Part shown: positions 37,587 through 44,188 of the stretch, one piece after another
Numbering within the stretch: the first letter of the stretch is position 1
How the letters are laid out: each line of letters begins with the position of its first letter
Assembly (NCBI RefSeq): GCF_014803895.1
Contig: NZ_JAAVAU010000013.1
Span: 1-63,769 of the forward strand
DNA from: Lactobacillus sp.
GTDB lineage: Bacteria > Bacillota > Bacilli > Lactobacillales > Lactobacillaceae
Reading direction: 5' to 3'
DNA: 63,769 bases
Translations under genes and position numbers: made by a program
Notes under the pieces: generated by a model
Told to the model about the DNA's origin: nothing
Database searches by the model: none
The model's input: only the letters and a program-made list of their open reading frames with translations

Positions 37587-38573
37587 ATGTCTATAGGAGA
37601 AATTAATGAAAACAAGATGATTAGATATCAAAATATCACCAAAAAATATGGTGAAAATATTATTTTAAAAGATATCTCTTTTCAAGTAGATGAAAGTGAA
37701 ATTTTCGTTCTTGTTGGACCAAGTGGAAGTGGTAAAACTACACTTTTAAAAATGTTTAATCGCTTAATTGAACCGACAAGTGGAGATATTTTTTATAACA
37801 AAAAGAATATTAAAGATTATAAAATTAGAAATTTAAGACAAGATGTTGGCTATGTATTACAGACGCCCAGTTTATTCCCTAACTTAACAGTTGGAGAGAA
37901 TATAACAATTGCACTTGAGAAAAAATTGAGTCGAGCCAAGCGAATTGACCGACAAAAAGAGTTACTTAAAAGTGTAGATATGGATCCCACCCTATATTTA
38001 AACCGCATGCCTCAAGATTTATCTGGTGGTGAGCAGCAACGGGTAGGGATAATTCGAGCTTTAGCCTCTAATCCACCAGTGGTATTGATGGATGAACCTT
38101 TTTCGGCATTAGATCCTGTTGTTAGAAAGCAACTACAAGATTTAGTATTGAATTTACATAAAAAAATAGGAAAAACAATCTTATTTGTAACTCATGATAT
38201 GCAGGAAGCTGTACGAATGGGTGATAGAATTGGAGTGGTTCATCAGGGACAACTTGAACAAGTTGGGAAACCACGTGAGATTTTACAACATCCTGCTACA
38301 GATTTTGTTAAAAAGTTTTTTGCAGGGAATGGAATCCAAAATACTCTAGATTTAGAAAGTTTACTTAAAGGTGAATTAGGGGTAGATCCACGTTTTTATC
38401 CTAAAACTGAAACATTACCGCATTATCATGTTTATAGTATTGAAGATTTAGTGAAAGATTGTTCCAATCACCCTAACTCACTCTTTATTGCTGAAACTGA
38501 ATTTGGTGTGTTCTTGATTGAACCAAAACGAGTTTGGAATTTCTTATTAAAGAGGGTGGCCAATAATGTTTAA
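37587..38573 (+). CDS. ABC transporter ATPase of the Opu/EgtU type
   Basis: 328 residues. Walker A GPSGSGKTT, Q-loop LQTPSLFPNL, signature LSGGEQQRVGI, Walker B VVLMDEPFSALDP and H-loop VTHDMQEA. It belongs to the quaternary-amine (OpuA/OpuC) group. The C-terminal 85 residues are short and look like one degenerate CBS-like module rather than the CBS pair of OpuCA. Substrate could be an osmoprotectant (choline, betaine, carnitine) or, as in pneumococcal EgtU, ergothioneine. The start may be 37587 (AAGG upstream) or the ATG at 37617. Overlaps the permease gene by 8 bases. Confidence 0.9.
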   Translation: MSIGEINENKMIRYQNITKKYGENIILKDISFQVDESEIFVLVGPSGSGKTTLLKMFNRLIEPTSGDIFYNKKNIKDYKIRNLRQDVGYVLQTPSLFPNLTVGENITIALEKKLSRAKRIDRQKELLKSVDMDPTLYLNRMPQDLSGGEQQRVGIIRALASNPPVVLMDEPFSALDPVVRKQLQDLVLNLHKKIGKTILFVTHDMQEAVRMGDRIGVVHQGQLEQVGKPREILQHPATDFVKKFFAGNGIQNTLDLESLLKGELGVDPRFYPKTETLPHYHVYSIEDLVKDCSNHPNSLFIAETEFGVFLIEPKRVWNFLLKRVANNV

Positions 38574-40110
38574 ATCACTGTGGAATATGATATTAACTGA
38601 GCATGATCAAATTTTAGCGACAACCTTAGTTCATATTAAGATATCCCTAATTTCGTTATTTATTGCGATGGTAATTGCTATTCCATTAGCTTTTATCTTA
38701 AAAAATCATAAAAAAGCTGCTGAGTTCACCTTACAAGTGGCTGGAGTTGTTCAAACGATTCCAAGTTTAGCAATTTTAGGTTTGTTATTACCCTTTGTTG
38801 GGATTGGAACAGTACCCGCAATAATTGCTCTGGTCCTATATGCGATTATGCCAATTTTTCAAAATACTTATTCTGGGTTGGCTAGTATACCACCTAACTT
38901 ACAAGAAGCAGCCGATGCATTTGGTTTATCTCGTTGGAAAAAATTACAAAGATTAGAAATTCCATTGGCAATGCCTATGATTTTATCAGGAATTAGAATT
39001 GCCCTGGTAATGATTATTGGTACGGCAACTTTAGCAGCCCTAATTGGTGGGGGAGGTCTTGGTACTTATATCTATGTTGGTATCAATTCTAATAATAATG
39101 CTGAAGTCTTGTTAGGTGCGATATTATCTGCATTATTAGCCCTCTTCTTTAGTTGGTTCTTGAACTTTATTTCTAAAAATAAAAAGAGAACAAAGATTGG
39201 ATTAGGGATTATTATTGTTTGCTTACTAGGTTGGGGAGCAAATAGTGTTTATCACACTTTTCAATCACAAACTAGTAGTAAAGCTGAGCCACAAGAAGTT
39301 GTTATTGCTGGTAAGATGGGATCAGAACCAGATATCTTGATTAATATGTATAAAGAATTAATTGAAAAGAATGATCCTAATGTAAAAGTAACGCTTAAGT
39401 CTAATTTTGGTGGTACTACTTTCTTATTTAAGGCTTTGCAAAGTAACAAGATTGATATTTATCCTGAATTTACAGGAACTGTTTTACAAACTTTAGTTAA
39501 AACAAATAAAAAAACAGGGTCTGATCCTAAGCAAGTCTATGTAGAAGCTCAAAGTGCTTTAAAAAAGCAGTACGATATGGAATATCTTAAGCCAATGCAA
39601 TATCAAAATGGGTATGCTTTGGCTACAACAAAAGAGTTTGCTAATAAATATCATTTAACTAAAGTAAGTGATTTAAAACGAGTAAATAAAAAAATTCAAG
39701 CAGCTTTTGATCCAGATTTCTACAATTTGAAAGATGGTTATCCTGGCTTAAAGAAGGTTTATCAATTAGATTTCAAGTCAATTAAAACAACAGAATCAAG
39801 TATTCGTTATCATGCAATTGCTAATGGGGATGCTAATGTGGTGGATGGCTATACGACTGATGCTGAAATCAAAAAGTATAACTTAGTAATGCTTGAAGAT
39901 GATAAGAATTACTTCCCACCATATCAAGGTGCCCCATTAATGAAGGCAAGTTTTGCAGAAAGAAATCCTAAAATTGTCAAAGCCTTAAATAAGTTGGCTG
40001 GTAAAATCACGACTAAGCAAATGCAAGAGATGAACTATTTAGTTAACGTGAAGCATGAAAAAGCAGCCAAAGTTGCTCATGACTTTTTAGTAAAGCATAA
40101 TTTGTTGTAA
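38566..40110 (+). CDS. Fused permease and substrate-binding protein of the Opu/EgtU importer
   Basis: 514 residues. Residues about 1-210 are the ABC permease domain with six helices (EAADAFGLSRWKKLQRLEIP is the EAA loop; GGGGLGTYIYVGI). After a seventh helix, residues about 245-514 form an OpuAC-type binding domain: GKMGSEPDILINMYKELIE, DIYPEFTGTVLQTLVK, ANVVDGYTTDAEI. The same fusion occurs in OpuABC and in EgtU. The ligand pocket cannot be read from sequence with confidence. It is co-translated with the ATPase; together they form a complete importer. Confidence 0.9.
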   Translation: MFKSLWNMILTEHDQILATTLVHIKISLISLFIAMVIAIPLAFILKNHKKAAEFTLQVAGVVQTIPSLAILGLLLPFVGIGTVPAIIALVLYAIMPIFQNTYSGLASIPPNLQEAADAFGLSRWKKLQRLEIPLAMPMILSGIRIALVMIIGTATLAALIGGGGLGTYIYVGINSNNNAEVLLGAILSALLALFFSWFLNFISKNKKRTKIGLGIIIVCLLGWGANSVYHTFQSQTSSKAEPQEVVIAGKMGSEPDILINMYKELIEKNDPNVKVTLKSNFGGTTFLFKALQSNKIDIYPEFTGTVLQTLVKTNKKTGSDPKQVYVEAQSALKKQYDMEYLKPMQYQNGYALATTKEFANKYHLTKVSDLKRVNKKIQAAFDPDFYNLKDGYPGLKKVYQLDFKSIKTTESSIRYHAIANGDANVVDGYTTDAEIKKYNLVMLEDDKNYFPPYQGAPLMKASFAERNPKIVKALNKLAGKITTKQMQEMNYLVNVKHEKAAKVAHDFLVKHNLL

Positions 40111-40206
40111 TTTGTAGGCAAATAAAGTGCTTTCTTAAGGAAGATATAGTTTAATAAAGGTAGGAAAATTGTAAGAACTATTCATAATCAGAAAGAGGTG
40201 GTGCCT

Positions 40207-40308
40207 ATGGATAAGGATCAATCAATAGCTGATTTGGTAGATACTCCTTGGCAAATAAAAAGTAACATTTTGTACTACACTTCTATTGTTTACCACATAG
40301 TTTCTTAA
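40207..40308 (+). CDS. 33-residue small ORF, possible leader or small membrane peptide
   Basis: A 33-codon ORF (begins MDKDQSIADLVDT, ends with a Tyr/Ile-rich hydrophobic half ILYYTSIVYHIVS) has a strong ribosome site GAGGTGG 5 bases before the ATG, in the 250-base gap between the importer and osmC genes. A good terminator follows 16 bases later and then the osmC ribosome site. It could be a regulatory leader, a small membrane peptide, or chance. No family recognised. Confidence 0.4.
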   Translation: MDKDQSIADLVDTPWQIKSNILYYTSIVYHIVS

Positions 40309-40324
40309 TAATTAAATATTTAGA

Positions 40325-40350
40325 AGGTCCCTTAGCCAGGGACCTTTTTT
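40325..40350 (+). terminator. Terminator in front of the OsmC-like gene
   Basis: Perfect 8-bp stem AGGTCCCT / AGGGACCT, loop TAGCC, T6 tail. The osmC ribosome site AGGAG begins directly after it, so no separate promoter fits between; read-through or attenuation is likely. Confidence 0.85.
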
Positions 40351-40360
40351 AGGAGAAAAG

Positions 40361-40768
40361 ATGAGCGAATATACTGTAAGTACTAAATTAGAGCAACCAT
40401 GGAAGATTAAAAACAAGACTGGAGAGTTTTCTTTTTTAGCCGATGAACCTAAAAGTGCTGGTGGGCAAGGTTTAGGACCTAATCCAGTCCAATATTTAAT
40501 TGGGGCAGTTAATAGTTGTATTACTATTTCTGCAGGGATGATCAATCAAGTTCATGATTTGGGAGTGACAAATTTTCAAGTTCGAAGTAAAGCAATAACT
40601 GAAAAGGTGGGCCATAAATCAAGCGTAACTAAGATTATTGCAAAAGTTTCTTTCAATTCTGAAATGGATGAAAAGGAAAGAGAGAATTTTTTAAGTCATA
40701 CCTTACATGTTTCTACAATTTATCAAACTTTGAGGAAAGGCATTAATATTGAGGTAAAGTTAGTCTAA
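40361..40768 (+). CDS. OsmC/Ohr-family protein with one of two active-site cysteines
   Basis: 135 residues. FLADEPKSAGGQGLGPNPVQYLIGAVNSCITISA is the OsmC core with the first Cys. The second family Cys, normally in a (V)CPV(S/H)xTL motif, is replaced by Ser (HVSTIYQTL), so a classical peroxide-reducing disulfide cannot form. It may be an OsmC relative with a different role. It lies after the terminator described above; its own promoter was not found. Confidence 0.85.
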   Translation: MSEYTVSTKLEQPWKIKNKTGEFSFLADEPKSAGGQGLGPNPVQYLIGAVNSCITISAGMINQVHDLGVTNFQVRSKAITEKVGHKSSVTKIIAKVSFNSEMDEKERENFLSHTLHVSTIYQTLRKGINIEVKLV

Positions 40769-40780
40769 ATGTTGAAGAAA

Positions 40781-40814
40781 AGAAGATTTCAAACTTAAGA
40801 AATCTTCTTTTTTC
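40781..40814 (+). terminator. Terminator after the OsmC-like gene
   Basis: Perfect stem AGAAGATTTC / GAAATCTTCT with an 8-base loop and T-rich tail. Confidence 0.87.
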
Positions 40815-40909
40815 TTTAAATAAAGATTTAAAATACTTTACTGATTGATAGTTATTGACTCCATTTCTTACTTTTTTTGTTATGATAATGATTAAAGGAG
40901 TGAAAATGT

Positions 40910-41521
40910 ATGGATATATATGGTGGCTATCACCCAATTTTAGATGATATTTTAAACCAAACACTCAACCACTTTAATGAAGTAAATCAAGCTCATCAGG
41001 AAAAAACTGGTGATCGCTTGTATGAACATATAATTGGTCGGGTAAAGACACCAGCTAGTATGACTGAAAAATGTCAACGTAAGAACTTACCATTAACTCC
41101 ACACTCAGCTTTAAAAGAAAATCGGGATAGTATTGGAATACGGGTAGTATGTAATTTTATTGATGATATTTATACTTGGATCGATTTAATTAATAAGTGG
41201 ACTAGTACTGAAATTATTAAGAAAAAAGACTATATTACTAATGCTAAACCTAATGGTTATCGATCTTATCATTTGATTTTAGAAGAAACTTTTCCCTATG
41301 AAGATATTGATGGCAATAATCCTGGTAGATATTATATTGAAGTTCAATTAAGAACAATTGCTATGGATACCTGGGCTAGTTTAGAGCATGAAATGAAATA
41401 TAAACATCAAATTAATAATCCTGAAATGATTGGTAATGAATTGAAGCGCGTAGCGGATGAGTTGGCTTCGTGCGATGTAAGTATGCAGACGATTCGCCAA
41501 TTAATTAGAGAAGAGGGCTAA
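40910..41521 (+). CDS. Small alarmone synthetase (RelQ/SasB type)
   Basis: 203 residues, only the synthetase domain of RelA/SpoT. HIIGRVKTPASMTEK, KENRDSIGIRVVCNFIDDIY (RxxD), NGYRSYHLILE (the Tyr-x-Ser-x-His stacking motif) and IEVQLRTIAMDTWASLEHEMKYK are the catalytic blocks. Makes (p)ppGpp from GTP/GDP and ATP. It has no hydrolase domain. The gene is followed with one spacer base by a two-component system, which suggests that alarmone synthesis is co-expressed with that signalling pathway. Confidence 0.93.
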   Translation: MDIYGGYHPILDDILNQTLNHFNEVNQAHQEKTGDRLYEHIIGRVKTPASMTEKCQRKNLPLTPHSALKENRDSIGIRVVCNFIDDIYTWIDLINKWTSTEIIKKKDYITNAKPNGYRSYHLILEETFPYEDIDGNNPGRYYIEVQLRTIAMDTWASLEHEMKYKHQINNPEMIGNELKRVADELASCDVSMQTIRQLIREEG

Positions 41522-41522
41522 C

Positions 41523-42194
41523 ATGAAAATCTTAATAGCAGAAGATGAACCGCAATTATCTCGTGTATTAGTTGCAGCTATAACTCATGCAGGTTATGAG
41601 GTCGATGCGGTATTAGATGGTAAAGAAGCCGTTGAATATGCTCAAAAAAATTCTTATGATGTAATTATTTTGGATATCATGATGCCAGTGATGGACGGAA
41701 TTACCGCTCTTAAAAAAATTCGTGCTAGTGGTGACAAGACTTATGTTTTAATGTTAACGGCTAAAGCTGAAGTTGATGATCGAGTAACTGGTTTAGACAG
41801 TGGTGCGGATGATTATTTGACTAAGCCTTTTTCTTTAAAGGAATTACTTGCACGTTTGCGGTCGAAAGAGCGTCGTGAAGATGAATTTACTCCAACTGAA
41901 TTAGAATTCGGTGACTTAAGTTTAGATACTGAAGAACAAGAACTTGTCAGTCATAATTCGATTCGTCTAAATAATAAAGAAACTCAGTTGATGAATTACT
42001 TGTTATTGAATAAGGATAAGGAACTATCTACTGAAGATATTTTTAATCATGTTTGGAAAAATGAAGATAATGTAACTGATGAGATTGTTTGGATTTATAT
42101 TTCTTATTTACGGCGAAAACTTGAATCGATTCAAAGTAAAGTCCAAATTGTAGGCGAAAAAGGTGGTAGCTATAAGATAATCGATGATAAGTAG
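41523..42194 (+). CDS. OmpR-family response regulator
   Basis: 223 residues. Acidic pair EDEPQ, Asp51 in ILDIMMPVMDG, Thr in LMLTAKA and Lys in LTKPFS make a normal receiver, followed by a winged helix ending in VGEKGGSYKI. It starts directly after the alarmone synthetase stop (one base between) and its kinase follows 8 bases later. The target genes are not evident from the window. Confidence 0.93.
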   Translation: MKILIAEDEPQLSRVLVAAITHAGYEVDAVLDGKEAVEYAQKNSYDVIILDIMMPVMDGITALKKIRASGDKTYVLMLTAKAEVDDRVTGLDSGADDYLTKPFSLKELLARLRSKERREDEFTPTELEFGDLSLDTEEQELVSHNSIRLNNKETQLMNYLLLNKDKELSTEDIFNHVWKNEDNVTDEIVWIYISYLRRKLESIQSKVQIVGEKGGSYKIIDDK

Positions 42195-42202
42195 GTGAGA
42201 AG

Positions 42203-43477
42203 ATGATTCAGAAATTCCGCTGGAAGTTTATTTATATGTCGATTGCTTCTTTATTTATAGTCTTGATTGTAACGATGGGGATGCTATTATTTGTTAATTA
42301 TCATCAAGCTCAAACTGAAGTTGATCGAGTAATGGTAGCTTTGATAAAAAATGAAGGTCACCTCACTCCTCGTAACGCTCAGCCAGCTTTTGGTAATCAA
42401 AATGATGCAATAAATAGGACCTTCTTAGCAGGGAGATATAATCCAGAGGCAGTATATCAATATCGCTACTTTTCGGTGAAAATTAATCCTAAAAATAAAA
42501 TTCAAATTATTAATGATGATAATGTTTATCAACTTTCTAGTAAACAAGTTAAGCAAATCACAAAAAAGATTCTTAAACTTAAACAAAGTGAAGGAAGTAT
42601 TGATATTGGTCAAAATAAATATCGATACCGTAAGAGTAAGAATAAATTAGGTGATCACTTTATTGTCTTTTTAAATGAATCATTAATTTTTGCAAAATTT
42701 TGGCTTTTATTAAGAATATCATTAGCATTATCGCTTGCTGCTTTGTTTATTTTTGCATTAGTCTTGATTAGTGTTTCTCGGAAAGCAATCAAGCCAATTA
42801 TTGTAACTTATAATAAACAGCGTGAGTTTATTACTAATGCAGGTCATGAATTAAAAACGCCATTAGCAATTATTTCAGCCAATACAGAAATGGAAGAGAT
42901 GTTAGGTAATGATTCTGAGTGGCTACAGAGTACTAAGGATCAGACTGAAAGATTAACTCAATTAATTAATCGTTTAATTGCACTAGCTAGAACTGGTGAA
43001 ACAGGTGAATTAGTTGTTGGTAAGGTCAACTTTTCTAAAATTGTAAAAAATGATGCTCAATCTTTTAAGTCAGTAATGCAAAAAAATGGTCTGCATTATG
43101 AAATACAAATTAATACGGGAATATTTGTTAGAGGTGAGGAGCATTCTTTAAAAGAATTAGTAAATATTTTGCTTGATAATGCTTGCAAATACTGTGATAA
43201 GGATGGGAAAGTTGTTATTTCCTTAACTCGAAGTCGATTAGGAAAGCATGCAATTTTAAAAGTGAAGAATACCTATGTAGATGGTAAAGGAAAGAATTAC
43301 CAGCATTTCTTTGATCGATTTTATCGTCAAGATGAGTCCCATAATTCTAAGAAATCAGGTTTTGGGATTGGTTTAGCCATGGCAAAAGATATAGTTGAAG
43401 CCTTCCAGGGTAAAATTAATGTTCATTGGAAAAACAATATGATTAGTTTTGTGGTTAATTTAAAGATTATGAAATAA
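42203..43477 (+). CDS. Membrane sensor histidine kinase
   Basis: 424 residues. TM1 about 11-31, an extracellular loop of about 130 residues rich in Lys/Asn, TM2 about 165-192, almost no HAMP, then HisKA with His215 in NAGHELKTPLAII and an ATPase domain with DNACKY and the G-box KSGFGIGLAMAKD. The D-box glycine pattern is weak (KVKNTYVDGKGKNYQHFFDRFYRQ). CiaH-like in plan. It phosphorylates the regulator just upstream. Confidence 0.9.
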   Translation: MIQKFRWKFIYMSIASLFIVLIVTMGMLLFVNYHQAQTEVDRVMVALIKNEGHLTPRNAQPAFGNQNDAINRTFLAGRYNPEAVYQYRYFSVKINPKNKIQIINDDNVYQLSSKQVKQITKKILKLKQSEGSIDIGQNKYRYRKSKNKLGDHFIVFLNESLIFAKFWLLLRISLALSLAALFIFALVLISVSRKAIKPIIVTYNKQREFITNAGHELKTPLAIISANTEMEEMLGNDSEWLQSTKDQTERLTQLINRLIALARTGETGELVVGKVNFSKIVKNDAQSFKSVMQKNGLHYEIQINTGIFVRGEEHSLKELVNILLDNACKYCDKDGKVVISLTRSRLGKHAILKVKNTYVDGKGKNYQHFFDRFYRQDESHNSKKSGFGIGLAMAKDIVEAFQGKINVHWKNNMISFVVNLKIMK

Positions 43478-43478
43478 T

Positions 43479-43521
43479 AAAAAGTATGAATTGTGTTTAT
43501 ATAGTTCATACTTTTCTTTTT
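43479..43521 (+). terminator. Terminator after the second two-component system
   Basis: Stem AAAAGTATGAA / TTCATACTTTT with a 14-base loop and T-rich tail. Confidence 0.82.
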
Positions 43522-43534
43522 AGGAAAGGAAATT

Positions 43535-44086
43535 ATGTCACCAAGAACAAAATTAGATTTATTAAAAACAACAGAAGAGTTATTATCTGAACGTAAATTT
43601 GAAGATATTACTATTAATGATATTTGTGAAAAAGCTTTAGTTACCCGGAGTACTTTTTATCGTTATTTTACTGATAAGTATCAGTTAATAGAAGTAATGG
43701 TTAAGTATATTGGTGAGCGTGATTTACAATATAGTAATTCAGATTCTTTTTTTAATGAACTAGAAAAAATGATTATTAAAAATAATAATCTTATTCGTAA
43801 TTTAAATCCTTTAAATCAAAATCATTTAAATTTTTACAGTGATTTTTTAAAAATTATTGAAAAGGGATTAACATCCTATGTTAATAATGACAGTAATAAT
43901 AAAAATGATATTATTGTTGCTCCAATTAAACAAAGTACTGATCCAGAAGCAATGATTAAGTTTATAGCTGGTGGTGTATCAGCATTATTAATTAATGCGG
44001 GAAATGGTAATGAATATAAAAAAGATATCGAATTTATTAAAGACACTCTAGAAAAATTATCTTCTCACAATGAAACAAATTCTTAA
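43535..44086 (+). CDS. TetR-family regulator
   Basis: 183 residues. The helix-turn-helix is clear: FEDITINDICEKALVTRSTFYRYFTDKYQLI. The C-terminal domain is Asn/Lys-rich and AT-rich in codon use, of the TetR_C ligand-binding type. It lies directly in front of an MMPL exporter, so it probably represses that gene in response to a substrate of the pump. RBS AGGAAAGGA is about 10 bases upstream. Confidence 0.9.
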   Translation: MSPRTKLDLLKTTEELLSERKFEDITINDICEKALVTRSTFYRYFTDKYQLIEVMVKYIGERDLQYSNSDSFFNELEKMIIKNNNLIRNLNPLNQNHLNFYSDFLKIIEKGLTSYVNNDSNNKNDIIVAPIKQSTDPEAMIKFIAGGVSALLINAGNGNEYKKDIEFIKDTLEKLSSHNETNS

Positions 44087-44146
44087 TAATGTCTCATTTT
44101 GAAACAACTATCTTATTTTGTAGCTAGGATTTATCTGTCTTCTCTA

Positions 44147-44171
44147 CTAGAATTAGAAAATATTAATTCTA
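44147..44171. promoter_or_regulatory. Inverted repeat between tetR and the exporter, candidate operator
   Basis: Arms CTAGAATTA and TAATTCTAG separated by seven bases. It lies 18 bases before the exporter start, close to the ribosome site GAGGGG, a position suited for TetR binding or for an RNA hairpin. Confidence 0.5.
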
Positions 44172-44188
44172 GAGAGGGGAACAAATTA

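Noticed and set aside
44099..44188. Exporter start at TTG 44099
   Set aside because: No ribosome site, and the stretch contains an inverted repeat that looks regulatory; GTG 44189 has GAGGGG.
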